This document shows positions 9,180 through 21,599 of a stretch of DNA of 64,000 bases, one piece after another. The notes below the pieces were generated by a model that was not told where the DNA came from, ran no database searches, and saw nothing but the letters and a program-made list of their open reading frames with translations. The first letter of the stretch is position 1. Each line of letters starts with the position of its first letter. Position numbers and translations under genes: made by a program. The stretch is from Leptodactylus fallax (taxonomy: Eukaryota; Chordata; Amphibia; Anura; Leptodactylidae), in assembly GCA_947044405.1 (NCBI GenBank), contig CAMRHE010000077.1:5485501-5549500 (forward strand), read 5' to 3'.

Positions 9180-12100
9180 TTTGTATGAGGGAGCAGTTTT
9201 GTATGTTAGGGCTCATATTTCTATGGAGGGGGCAGTTCTGTATGAGGGGCTGATATTTCTATGGAGGGGGCAGTTCTGTATGAGGGGCTGATATTTCTAT
9301 GGAGGGGGCAGTTCTGTATGAGGGGCTGATATTTCTATGGAGGGGGCAGTTCTGTATGAGGGGGTTGATGTTTCTGTGGAGGGGGCAGTTCTGTATGAGG
9401 GGCTGATATTTCTATGGAGGGGCAGTTCTGTATGAGGGGCTGATATTTCTATGGAGGGGGCAGTTCTGTATGAGGGGCTGATATTTCTATGGAGGGGGCA
9501 GTTCTGTATGAGGGGCTGATATTTCTATGGAGGGGGCAGTTCTGTATGAGGGGCTGATGTTTCTGTGTAGGGGGCAGTTCTGTATGAGGGGCTGATGTTT
9601 CTATGGAGGGGGCAGTTCTGTATGAGGGGCTGATGTTTCTATGGAGGGGGCAGTTCTGTATGAGGAGGTTGATGTTTCTATGGAGGGGGCAGTTCTGTAT
9701 GAGGGGGCAGTTCTGTATGAGGGGCTGATGTTTCTGTGTAGGGGGCAGTTCTGTATGAGGGGCTGATGTTTCTGTGTAGGGGGCAGTTCTGTATGAGGGG
9801 CTGATGTTTCTATGGAGGGGGCAGTTTTGTATGAGGGGCTGATGTTTCTATGGAGGGGGCAGTTCTGTATGAGGGGCTGATGTTTCTATGGAGGGGGCAG
9901 TTCTGTATGAGGGGCTGATGTTTCTATGGAGGGGGCAGTTCTGTATGAGGGGCTGATGTTTCTATGTAGGGGGCAGTTCTGTATGAGGGGCTGATGTTTC
10001 TATGGAGGGGGCAGTTCTGTATGAGGGGCTGATGTTTCTGTGTAGGGGGCAGTTCTGTATGAGGGGCTGATGTTTCTATGGAGGGGGCAGTTCTGTATGA
10101 GGGGCTGATGTTTCTATGGAGGGGGCAGTTCTGTATGAGGGACTGATGTTTCTATGGAGGGGGCAGTTCTGTATAAGGGGGTTGATGTTTCTGTGGAGGG
10201 GGCAGTTCTGTATGCAGGGGCTGATGTTTCTATGGAGGGGGCAGTTCTGTATGAGGGGCTGATGTTTCTGTGTAGGGGGCAGTTCTGTATGAGGGGCTGA
10301 TGTTTCTATGGAGGGGGCAGTTCTGTATGAGGGGCTGATGTTTCTATGGAGGGGGCAGTTCTGTATGAGGGACTGATGTTTCTATGGAGGGGGCAGTTCT
10401 GTATCAGGGGGTTGATGTTTCTGTGGAGGGGGCAGTTCTGTATGCAGGGGCTGATGTTTCTATGGAGGGGGCAGTTCTGTATAAGGGGGTTGATGTTTCT
10501 ATGGAGGGGGCAGTTCTGTATGAGGGGCTGATGTTTCTATGTAGGGGGCAGTTCTGTATGAGGGGCTGATGTTTCTGTGTAGGGGGCAGTTCTGTATGAG
10601 GGGCTGATGTTTCTATGGAGGGGGCAGTTCTGTATGAGGGGGTTGATGTTTCTATGGAGGGGGCAGTTCTGTATGAGGGGCTGATGTTTCTATGGAGGGG
10701 GCAGTTCTGTATGAGGGACTGATGTTTCTATGGAGGGGGCAGTTCTGTATGAGGGGCTGATGTTTCTATGGAGGGGGCAGTTCTGTATGAGGGGCTGATG
10801 TTTCTATGGAGGGGGCAGTTCTGTATGAGGGGCTGATGTTTCTATGGAGGGGGCAGTTCTGTATGAGGGGCTGATGTTTCTATGGAGGGGGCAGTTCTGT
10901 ATGAGGGGCTGATGTTTCTATGGAGGGGGCAGTTCTGTATGAGGGGCTGATGTTTCTATGGAGGGGGCAGTTCTGTATGAGGGGGTTGATGTTTCTATGG
11001 AGGGGGCAGTTCTGTATAAGGGGGTTGATGTTTCTATGGAGGGGGCAGTTCTGTATGCAGGGGCTGATGTTTCTATGGAGGGGGCAGTTCTGTATGAGGG
11101 GCTGATGTTTCTATGGAGGGGCAGTTCTGTATAAGGGGGTTGATGTTTCTATGGAGGGGGCAGTTCTGTATGAGGGGCTGATGTTTCTATGGAGGGGGCA
11201 GTTCTGTATGAGGGGCTGATGTTTCTGTGGAGGGGGCAGTTCTGTATGAGGGGCTGATGTTTCTATGGAGGGGGCAGTTCTGTATGAGGGGCTGATGTTT
11301 CTGTGTAGGGGGCAGTTCTGTATGAGGGGCTGATGTTTCTATGAAGGGGGCAGTTCTGTATGAGGGGCTGATGTTTCTATGGAGGGGGCAGTTCTGTATG
11401 AGGGACTGATGTTTCTATGGAGGGGGCAGTTCTGTATAAGGGGGTTGATGTTTCTGTGGAGGGGGCAGTTCTGTATGCAGGGGCTGATGTTTCTATGGAG
11501 GGGGCAGTTCTGTATGAGGGGCTGATGTTTCTGTGTAGGGGGCAGTTCTGTATGAGGGACTGATGTTTCTATGGAGGGGGCAGTTCTGTATAAGGGGGTT
11601 GATGTTTCTGTGGAGGGGGCAGTTCTGTATGCAGGGGCTGATGTTTCTATGGAGGGGGCAGTTCTGTATGAGGGGCTGATGTTTCTATGGAGGGGGCAGT
11701 TCTGTATGAGGGACTGATGTTTCTATGGAGGGGGCAGTTCTGTATAAGGGGGTTGATGTTTCTGTGGAGGGGGCAGTTCTGTATGCAGGGGCTGATGTTT
11801 CTATGGAGGGGGCAGTTCTGTATGAGGGGCTGATGTTTCTATGGAGGGGGCAGTTCTGTATGAGGGACTGATGTTTCTATGGAGGGGGCAGTTCTGTATA
11901 AGGGGGTTGATGTTTCTATGGAGGGGGCAGTTCTGTATGAGGGGCTGATGTTTCTGTGTAGGGGGCAGTTCTGTATGAGGGGCTGATGTTTCTATGGAGG
12001 GGGCAGTTCTGTATGAGGGGGTTGATGTTTCTATGGAGGGGGCAGTTCTGTATGAGGGGCTGATGTTTCTGTGTAGGGGGCAGTTCTGTATGAGGGGCTG

Positions 12101-14936
12101 ATGTTTCTATGAAGGGGGCAGTTCTGTATGAGGGGCTGATGTTTCTATGGAGGGGGCAGTTCTGTATGAGGGACTGATGTTTCTATGGAGGGGGCAGTTC
12201 TGTATAAGGGGGTTGATGTTTCTGTGGAGGGGGCAGTTCTGTATGCAGGGGCTGATGTTTCTATGGAGGGGGCAGTTCTGTATGAGGGGCTGATGTTTCT
12301 GTGTAGGGGGCAGTTCTGTATGAGGGACTGATGTTTCTATGGAGGGGGCAGTTCTGTATGAGGGACTGATGTTTCTATGGAGGGGGCAGTTCTGTATAAG
12401 GGGGTTGATGTTTCTGTGGAGGGGGCAGTTCTGTATGCAGGGGCTGATGTTTCTATGGAGGGGGCAGTTCTGTATGAGGGGCTGATGTTTCTATGGAGGG
12501 GGCAGTTCTGTATGAGGGACTGATGTTTCTATGGAGGGGGCAGTTCTGTATAAGGGGGTTGATGTTTCTGTGGAGGGGGCAGTTCTGTATGCAGGGGCTG
12601 ATGTTTCTATGGAGGGGGCAGTTCTGTATGAGGGGCTGATGTTTCTATGGAGGGGGCAGTTCTGTATGAGGGACTGATGTTTCTATGGAGGGGGCAGTTC
12701 TGTATAAGGGGGTTGATGTTTCTATGGAGGGGGCAGTTCTGTATGAGGGGCTGATGTTTCTGTGTAGGGGGCAGTTCTGTATGAGGGGCTGATGTTTCTA
12801 TGGAGGGGGCAGTTCTGTATGAGGGGGTTGATGTTTCTATGGAGGGGGCAGTTCTGTATGAGGGGCTGATGTTTCTATGGAGGGGGCAGTTCTGTATGAG
12901 GGACTGATGTTTCTATGGAGGGGGCAGTTCTGTATGAGGGGCTGATGTTTCTATGGAGGGGGCAGTTCTGTATGAGGGGCTGATGTTTCTATGGAGGGGG
13001 CAGTTCTGTATGAGGGGCTGATGTTTCTATGGAGGGGGCAGTTCTGTATGAGGGGCTGATGTTTCTATGGAGGGGGCAGTTCTGTATGAGGGGCTGATGT
13101 TTCTATGGAGGGGGCAGTTCTGTATGAGGGGCTGATGTTTCTATGGAGGGGGCAGTTCTGTATGAGGGGCTGATGTTTCTATGGAGGGGGCAGTTCTGTA
13201 TAAGGGGGTTGATGTTTCTATGGAGGGGGCAGTTCTGTATGAGGGGCTGATGTTTCTATGGAGGGGGCAGTTCTGTATGAGGGGCTGATGTTTCTATGGA
13301 GGGGGCAGTTCTGTATGAGGGGCTGATGTTTCTATGGAGGGGGCAGTTCTGTATGAGGGGCTGATGTTTCTATGGAGGGGGCAGTTCTGTATGAGGGGCT
13401 GATGTTTCTACGGAGGGGGCAGTTCTGTATGAGGGGCTGATGTTTCTATGGAGGGGGCAGTTCTGTATAAGGGGGTTGATGTTTCTATGGAGGGGGCAGT
13501 TCTGTATGAGGGGCTGATGTTTCTATGGAGGGGGCAGTTCTGTATAAGGGGGTTGATGTTTCTATGGAGGGGGCAGTTCTGTATGAGGGACTGATGTTTC
13601 TATGGAGGGGGCAGTTCTGTATGAGGGACTGATGTTTCTATGGAGGGGGCAGTTCTGTATGCAGGGGCTGATGTTTCTATGGAGGGGGCAGTTCTGTATG
13701 AGGGGCTGATGTTTCTATGGAGGGGCAGTTCTGTATAAGGGGGTTGATGTTTCTATGGAGGGGGCAGTTCTGTATGAGGGGCTGATGTTTCTGTGTAGGG
13801 GGCAGTTCTGTATGAGGGGCTGATGTTTCTATGGAGGGGGCAGTTCTGTATGAGGGGCTGATGTTTCTGTGTAGGGGGCAGTTCTGTATGAGGGGCTGAT
13901 GTTTCTATGAAGGGGGCAGTTCTGTATGAGGGGCTGATGTTTCTATGGAGGGGGCAGTTCTGTATGAGGGACTGATGTTTCTATGGAGGGGGCAGTTCTG
14001 TATAAGGGGGTTGATGTTTCTGTGGAGGGGGCAGTTCTGTATGCAGGGGCTGATGTTTCTATGGAGGGGGCAGTTCTGTATGCAGGGGCTGATGTTTCTA
14101 TGGAGGGGGCAGTTCTGTATGAGGGGCTGATGTTTCTATGGAGGGGGCAGTTCTGTATGAGGGACTGATGTTTCTATGGAGGGGGCAGTTCTGTATAAGG
14201 GGGTTGATGTTTCTGTGGAGGGGGCAGTTCTGTATGCAGGGGCTGATGTTTCTATGGAGGGGGCAGTTCTGTATGAGGGGCTGATGTTTCTATGGAGGGG
14301 GCAGTTCTGTATGAGGGACTGATGTTTCTATGGAGGGGGCAGTTCTGTATAAGGGGGTTGATGTTTCTATGGAGGGGGCAGTTCTGTATGAGGGGCTGAT
14401 GTTTCTGTGTAGGGGGCAGTTCTGTATGAGGGGCTGATGTTTCTGTGTAGGGGGCAGTTCTGTATGAGGGGCTGATGTTTCTATGGAGGGGGCAGTTCTG
14501 TATGAGGGGGTTGATGTTTCTATGGAGGGGGCAGTTCTGTATGAGGGGCTGATGTTTCTATGGAGGGGGCAGTTCTGTATGAGGGACTGATGTTTCTATG
14601 GAGGGGGCAGTTCTGTATGAGGGGCTGATGTTTCTATGGAGGGGGCAGTTCTGTATGAGGGGCTGATGTTTCTATGGAGGGGGCAGTTCTGTATGAGGGG
14701 CTAATGTTTCTATGGAGGGGGCAGTTCTGTATGAGGGGCTGATGTTTCTATGGAGGGGGCAGTTCTGTATGAGGGGCTGATGTTTCTATGGAGGGGGCAG
14801 TTCTGTATGAGGGGCTGATGTTTCTATGGAGGGGGCAGTTCTGTATGAGGGGCTGATGTTTCTATGGAGGGGGCAGTTCTGTATAAGGGGGTTGATGTTT
14901 CTATGGAGGGGGCAGTTCTGTATGAGGGGCTGATAT
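9180..14936. repeat. 5.75-kb G-rich minisatellite, 38-39 bp unit, about 150 copies
   Basis: The consensus unit joins CTGATGTTTCTATGGAG and GGGGCAGTTCTGTATGAG and ends GGG (38 bp). Unit variants carry GAGGGACTGATG, ATAAGGGGGTTGATG (39 bp), ATGCAGGGGCTG (39 bp) or TGTGTAGGG. Four-unit higher-order repeats of 154 bp are visible (ATAAGG variants at 11435, 11589, 11743; and 12395, 12549, 12703). Positions 11401-11760 and 12361-12720 match almost base for base at 960-bp spacing. Units with GATATTT instead of GATGTTT occur only at the left edge (9210-9545) and in the last unit. The + strand is strongly G-rich. Open frames inside are artefacts of the repeat. Confidence 0.98.
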
Positions 14937-15220
14937 TTGAAATGAGAGAATTAGTAATAGAAGAGAAAACCTTTGGGCAGGTCCAGGAGGAGTATCTGAG
15001 CACCAACTGAGTATTTCCATTGATGATATGTGTGATAATGTGCTGAGACGGGTGAGCTGAGATACGTGGAGCTGTATGTCTTTCCTCCAACAATTATACT
15101 CTATTCTGTACTGATATCTACTTACATACATAAGGAAATGTCCACATGGAGTTTTCTGCAGGCAGATTCCACCAAAACGGACACCACGATCTAAATATGA
15201 ACATAGTATCAATAGACAAC

Positions 15221-15432
15221 TTAGGGCTACATTTACATCTGCCCCAGGCTGTCCATTGTTCTCATCTGTCAGAGGACCGGTAGAACAGACAGATGGACTG
15301 CTAAAATACAGAGCGTGACGGACCCCATTGACTATAATGGTGTCAGTTGTTTTTAAACTGAGAGCTGTGGACGAAAAAGCCATGCATACTGGACTTCTTG
15401 ATCTGCTTATTTCAGGTGTGAACGCAGCCTAA
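15221..15432. mobile_element. hAT-like MITE
   Basis: Ends TTAGGGCTACATTTACATC and, inverted, TTAGGCTGCGTTCACACC. The interior CCCCATTGACTATAATGG is shared with 1196-1265 and 20630-20700. A dispersed GTTCACAC-ended family. Confidence 0.65.
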
Positions 15433-16279
15433 TACATAACAAGACAAGTCAGCCTCAGGTACTCGCATCATAGATCACTATGATGCAGGGAGTTTGGTTC
15501 AGCTGAGCTTCAGTCTGTCCAGGAAATATGGCCGTCACACCTACATCTGGACAGCACACAACTGTCTGAATTCACCTTGATGTATGGATATGCTGGATCT
15601 GCCATCATATTTGACTTTATTCACACGTCTGTGATTTGCTTCAGTGTTTGTAATGAAAACCAAGATGGAGACTACACTGTGTAAATGTACTGTGTGAACC
15701 CAGCCTTAGCACACGCAAACATGTGCATCATAGGGTGCCTGGGAAAATGGCCCAAACAGCACATGTGTGCCATCCACACCTTCCACAGACCCAGTCATTT
15801 CCTGCAGTGAGCCCTGTCCTGACTCCAAGCCCATGGGCCCCTAAACAGACCCATGATAATACATGGACATGTGTATGGGGCTATAGAAAATAATGGCCTT
15901 TAAAAACACACTAGCACACTGACAAAGCACATGTTGGTGTGCACAGAGCCTAACCTATATTGTGCACTTCTATAAATGGTGATCACTTCTGCATGGATAG
16001 AGCCCTCTGATCTGACCATGCTTTTCAAATACCATTCTCTGTCAGCACAGCAGATGGCGCCCTTGTCAAAGTATTTTCTCATCAGGTTTTGGAAGAAGGA
16101 GCTTGTCCTGTTAACCAGTCTGCCTCAGTGATTAACCCCCTTATAACCGGTAGAAATTCACTTATCTATGATGTCAGATTTCCTTTTTTTTTGGAATACT
16201 TTTTCATGGTGCTAAATTACATCTGGAAGACCAAATAGTATTATAAATATAAACTAAATATTTTCTCTTCACATACAGT
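15433..16279. other. Nothing recognised
   Basis: No coding exon, RNA gene or clear repeat boundary found. A GTGTGAACCCAGCCTTAG piece near 15691 is another stray MITE end. Confidence 0.5.
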
Positions 16280-16555
16280 TGAGTTGATAACATCCACCGC
16301 ACAATACAACGCAGAGCATCGGCATTCCGTCGCAACTTTCCACCAGATAAATGGGCTTAATCAGTGGGGAATCTTGAGCCGCGGAATCTGCGGCAAGTTC
16401 TAGGAAGACGCGTATTTTTTCAGCCTCCTGCTATAATCTCTGCCTTTCGTTGGAAACAATGGGAGGCAGAATTAGGGTGGCATCTGCTGCCGATTTGAAG
16501 GCAGAATCAGCCCCAAAATGAGTGGCAGATTCCGCTATGTGAACAAGGCCTTATC
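16280..16555. mobile_element. MITE-like fragment (GGCAGATTCCGC family)
   Basis: The right end, GGCAGATTCCGCTATGTGAAC then AAGGCCTTA, and the interior (AATGGGAGGCAGAATTAGGG) match the family at 51546-51764. The left limit is uncertain. Confidence 0.5.
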
Positions 16556-17490
16556 CTGCTTTGTATGGCATTACCAATATTATACCTACAGTGGTGTTAA
16601 TGGTTGTTCAAATATTTCTTTAACTTATTTTGTTAGATATTTGTAAATAAATTTATAATATAGTTGGAACAAGATACTGGAATACATTGTATGGATAAAT
16701 AGCTTTTTTTTTCAAAGTGTTTTTGATGCAGCATTTAGTAACCCAAGTTAGTATTCCCGTCTATCTGGCACAGGATATGTTTGGTACTAAGCAGAGCCCA
16801 TTGTTTCATGGATAGTATACAACTGCATCTTTCTAGTAGCATCCGCAGGAGACCACCAGACCACTCCTCTGCACTGTAGATCATTGTGGATTGTAAAAAG
16901 GTGGGCTCAAATTAAAAAGGGTATTTTATTATAACATGGGTATAGAGGTGTAACATAAAGCTCCTCTGCCCAAATGCAGATTTAGTAACACAGCAAAACT
17001 TACCATGTGTCATTTATACTACTGCTGTCTTGTGTGGCAGAGGGAGTTTTGGGCTCTGTTGGTCGCCAGGGTCAGGATGTGACTATTACCTCTACCAATA
17101 GCTCCTCTGTGGGTAGAACAGGCAATTTGGTATAGGCTGAGCAGGAGTAGTAAGTCAACACTGAGCAAAGAGTACACTGAGAGCTGCAGGAGCTCATAGC
17201 TTATCATAGTGAAGAAATATATTTACAGAAGTCTACTCAGGACTGACACTTTTATTGTACATTTGGGAATACATTAATCATCCTATGGATATCTCATTCT
17301 CTACTTTGCAATATGAAATAACTTCTAATCTACTACTGCAGCATTGTGATACAATGTGATAGCTGTTGAGGTGAATTTGTTGGCCACATATGCTGTCTGG
17401 GAGCAGTTTCCGTGGATCCTAATTGTAATTGTACAATACTGAAGCCTAACTAAATCTGTAGGCTGTCGTGTGTGTTCTCCACTGAAATGC
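16556..17490. other. Nothing recognised
   Basis: AT-rich sequence with no supported feature; open frames are short and unlike known proteins. Confidence 0.5.
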
Positions 17491-17492
17491 AT

Positions 17493-17660
17493 CTTAAAGA
17501 AGACCTTTTACCACCTCTGCTAAGTCCAGCTCTTTATTTTATCCGCTACTTCTGGCATTGTAATGCGTGGGGGCACTGATGTGGCATTATACTGTTTGGG
17601 GAGCACTAATGGAGCATTTTACTGTGTGAGGGCATTATACTATGAATGGGACCACGACCA
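17493..17660. repeat. Half MITE followed by short GGCATTATACTGT tandem repeats
   Basis: TTAAAGAAGACCTTTTACCA at 17493 matches the left end of the hairpin MITE at 56297-56726. About 80 bp later it passes into three diverged units of the type GGGGGCACTGATGTGGCATT. Confidence 0.55.
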
Positions 17661-17879
17661 CTGGCCCCTTAGTCCTGATACATTACAATAGTGGCAGCAT
17701 GGATCAGCAGTCGTCCCTGCTGCCTGCATAGGAGCAGAGCCATGGTACTCTTGTGCAGACAGCAGATACGATTACCAATCCCAGCGGTTCGCCTGCTGAG
17801 TCTCCCTGCTTTATATACTCCTCAGCATTGATAGTACAAGATGTGTAAACCAGCCCATGACATATGCACTAATACATCC

Positions 17880-18232
17880 CCATACCATCAAGGATGCAGG
17901 CTTTTGAACTGTGTTGATAACATGCTTAGATGGTCCCTCTCCTCTTGAGTTTGGAGGACACAACGTCTGTGGTTTCTGTAAATAATTTCACAATTGGATT
18001 CATCTGACTACAGGACAGATTTCCATTTTGCCTCAGTCCATTTTAAATGAGCTTTGGCCCAGAAAATCGGGCAGTGTTTCCGGATTGTGTTGATATATTT
18101 GCATGATACAGCTTTAACTTTCATTTGTGGATTGCACAGTGAACTTTGTTCACAGATTTCTAGAAGTATTCTTGAGTGTATGCAGTGATTGCACCTTCTT
18201 TTTTTGGCAAAAAGCAATTTACACAAAATTAT
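17880..18232 (-). pseudogene. Degenerate Tc1-like transposase fragment
   Basis: On the minus strand one frame reads CPIFWAKAHLKWTEAKWKSV, then a TAG in place of the Trp before SDES. Further on come NHRRCVLQTQEE and, in another frame, VQKPASLMVWG. These are conserved Tc1-family blocks around the first catalytic Asp. The rest of the element and both termini were not found. A different lineage from the three larger copies here. Confidence 0.75.
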
Positions 18233-18239
18233 TTTAATT

Positions 18240-18890
18240 TATTTTTTAATATTTTTTAAATTTTATTTAAAAAAAGAACAGATACTTGCCCCTTGCTAGC
18301 CTGATTTCCTAAGTGACTAGAAAAGGCGGCTTGGTTTGGTCACATTGAAAATGCACCAGGCTTACTACTGTGTTGTGCTAGTTTTTTATTACCAAATAAT
18401 GGACTAAGTAAACTTAGCTTACAAAGAGAAAAGTATCTAACTTCTAGCAAGATACATCAAATCTATCACATTGTGTTGAATTAGGAACACCTTGTAGAAA
18501 GCATTAGTAAATGTGTGCCATTACAATATTGTCAAGACCTCATTGAAGAAGTTATTCAACCCTGTCACTATGATCCAGTAGACAATGAATAACATGGTTT
18601 CTCATTCTATTGAATAAATGCTGTAAAATACTACATTTTCCTGTAATGGCTATTGACAATCTACCTTAGTGAATACATCAGCCACCTATACCCACAGACC
18701 CCAGAGGAATGGGGGGAAAAAAAAATCACCTTTAAATGACATAGAACAATTTAGCAAAATTTTGCTGATCCCTACTGCATTCCAAATTACTGCCAGTAAC
18801 TGAAACTCCACAACTAATGAAGTAAATGGGAACTGAGCTGCAGTAACACGCCATGACCACTACACAGCGTATGGAGCTATGTTCTTCTGC
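18240..18890. other. Nothing recognised
   Basis: AT-rich, with an A/T low-complexity stretch at 18232-18275. No supported gene. Confidence 0.5.
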
Positions 18891-18894
18891 AGCA

Positions 18895-19018
18895 CTCCTG
18901 GAGCTGCCGCCCCTTCAGTCAACTGATAGGTGGAGTTGTCAGACTCCCACCAATCTATATCGATCACCTAGTCCTAGGAATAGGCCATTAATATCTAAGT
19001 CCTAAAAAACCCATTTAA
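18895..19018. mobile_element. MITE half (ATAGGCCATTAATATCTAAG family)
   Basis: Ends CCTAGGAATAGGCCATTAAT...AAAAACCCATTTAATG, related to the right ends of the elements at 27844 and 60648. The left end is missing. Confidence 0.5.
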
Positions 19019-19395
19019 TGTACTAGGTCAATAGCTTTCATTCTCTATGCATAGTATCTGGCACACATTTTCTTTCTTTGGGTCTACCTGTGGTCATTTG
19101 CCATTTTGACCTGCAAATATATTCTTTCACCCTAAAACCTTCCTATTGCTTCATCAACAGATGACATGAGCTGGGCCCTTGTTATGCTGTTTCTATGTAT
19201 ATAACATTATCATATACTTTTATCTATACCTCTGGACTAACTGATGTGTTGTTATGTTCTTGTATTGGCCCTTGTATTTTTACTATAAAAACTGAACAGC
19301 CTAACTGGTGCCTCGTAGATAAGAGATATCTAATCCAAAATCACTGCTGGACAAAATTCTAGCCAAAAATCTGAAACCTGTGTCAACCATATCCT

Positions 19396-19478
19396 ATACC
19401 AACCCTGGAATCTGAGATGCGTGGTGCTGTCCTTTGCTGCAAGGCAACAGTGCTAACCATTGAGCCACTGTGCCGCCC
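19396..19478 (-). repeat. V-SINE head fragment
   Basis: Antisense GCAACAGTGCTAACCATTGA, continuing GCCACTGTGCCGCC, is the tRNA-like head with the A-box. Core and tail are absent. Confidence 0.7.
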
Positions 19479-19489
19479 TAGGACATTTC

Positions 19490-20575
19490 AGCCAGCCTCT
19501 TCATAGTTCAGATGGATGCCAGTGAGCACCCTGCAACTTACTCTCTTCAGCTTGTCCTGTGGTTTGGTTCGGACATTGTGGTTAACAACAGTGAAACCTG
19601 AATTTGCTTTCAGATTTTGACTTCAGCTTTGTTTTGTCATAGGTGAAAGTTGCGTATACTCCTATGCGGCAATACCAACCAATGTGTTTTGTGTGATACT
19701 ATCTTTTTGGCAGCTATAAACAATTGTAACAATGTAATATATGCAGGAGGAAGAGCAAGGGGAATTAACAGCTCACATTACATAAAAATGATTAAATACA
19801 ACAGAGAGGGACACGCCTTGTACTTAGGCTTGTCCTATAATTTACCTGGGTGTTTAACAGATATGTCAAGTTGGGATGTATTATATTGAATAGAATAACT
19901 TCCTGGATTATAACATCTACATTGTATCATTTTATTATTTTATATATGTGTCTACTGAAATAAATGAAGAATAATTTGTAAGTATAATTGTCAAAAATAT
20001 TGATTCCTTTTAGTATATTTCTGAAAACAAAAAAATAAAAATGTTCAGATATCAAGACTGGATATAACAGATGTGTTATTGGGACGTATTGCTGCATGTA
20101 ATATATTACAGTAAGGTAGGGTATATCACATGTTCACTTTTAGGTTTACACTCCTTGATATATGACACAATGGACCGCTAGATTTGCTAAAATATAGAAG
20201 CAATGACTGAAGTGGATGCTTTACACTCTTGTCAGGACCACATTCTGAAATACTGAAGAAATGGTAGCAAGAAAATGGCCACTAGTCCTCAGTTTTTTAG
20301 TTATGGCTGTAGCAAAGAGTAGAGGGAGGAGTAACAGTAGAGATGGTGCGTCCTTAACTCTGTATACTGTAGTGGAAATTTCAGGAACTGCCCTGTATGT
20401 AGGTGTGTGCAGCAATAGACAGTGCTAATGGTAACCTTCTAAGCACAGGCTATCGATTTTTCATTATTATAATAATTATGAAATCGGCTCCTGTTTTTAC
20501 ATTGTAACACTTATCTGTCTCTTTCCAGATATCTATCAAGGTGTACGTGGAAATTCTCCCCCAAGTTTTAATCCA
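19490..20575. other. Nothing recognised
   Basis: No host exon or complete repeat found. Reading frames are short and unsupported. Confidence 0.45.
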
Positions 20576-20580
20576 ACTCT

Positions 20581-20829
20581 GGCTAGGTTTACACTTACCC
20601 AAACGACAGAGAGCCCATCCTCTAAAACAGCAGTTACCCACCGACACCCGCGGACCACATTGGCTATAATAGGGTCCATTGGGTTTCCATCAGGTTACCG
20701 CCATTTTTATACTGAAACCGGCAGAGACAAATGTCCTCTGTGCATGATATTTCTCTTCAACAATTTTTGGTGGAATCTGCGATAGAATCACCTGCGGAGA
20801 CTCCGACGCAGATGTGAATTTAGCCTATG
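20581..20829. mobile_element. hAT-like MITE
   Basis: Ends GGCTAGGTTTACACTTACCC and, inverted, ATAGGCTAAATTCACATC. The interior shares ATACTGAAACCGGCAGAGAC-type sequence with 1240-1265. Confidence 0.65.
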
Positions 20830-21284
20830 ACAAAACAAAGCTGAAGTCAAAATGTGGGCCACATACATAAAGTAATTCCATGTTCATAGACCAGTTAGAC
20901 AGACCAATCTCTTGCCTCAGTGAGTATTTTCCCATAAAAACAGTGCTTGAAGGGAATAATATTTCTGTAATACAGCTTGGGAATATATAAGTGATACCAA
21001 TACTATATACTGTCCTTCGCCTTAAAATCTATGAATACCTTTGAAGAAATTTTCTTATTATTGATTTACATGTATTTTGGCTTAAAAAAACTGTTCTGCA
21101 ATAGGCTTTTTATAAAATGTTTGTTTGTTTGGGTTCTGCAGTTGCTTATGATTAATACTACTCAGCAAGCTGCAGAACGCCGCTTGGAACTTTGATTTGG
21201 TCATAAATCGGCTTATAAGAAGAGAGGTCAAAGACAGGCTGGAGAATGAGCCCTCAGAAAGTCCGACAGCTCTGCTTCTAAATC

Positions 21285-21480
21285 ACATTCTGCAGCTTGC
21301 TTTGCAGTATCAGGCAGAGGCACCACTGCAGTTTTTTGAGCCAAAGCCAGGAGTGAACTGAGCAGAAGGTAGAAGTATGAGTACTTCCTTTATATTTCCC
21401 TTTCCTTTTGTAGCCACTCTTGGCAAAAATATGCAACAGAAAAAAGCTGTTTCCGCAACGTGGGGCCTCAACCTAAAACA
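21285..21480. mobile_element. Palindromic MITE fragment (GAGCCAAAGCCAGGAGTG family)
   Basis: TTTTTTGAGCCAAAGCCAGG at the left is followed by inverted CTCTTGGCAAAAATATGCAAC to the right. The same layout occurs at 51353-51545. Confidence 0.55.
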
Positions 21481-21599
21481 TTGCAACTGCAGAAGCTAAA
21501 CAAAGCAACATTTGTCACTGAACGCATTATAAAAGTGTTTTTTTTGTATCCTAATATACATTTTAAAGAAACAAATGGCTTCAAAGTTGTACGTAGCGT

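Noticed and set aside
10346..14168. Repeated 61-residue open frames in the minisatellite
   Set aside because: The unit is 38-39 bp, so frames change with each unit variant; the peptides are a by-product of the tandem repeat.
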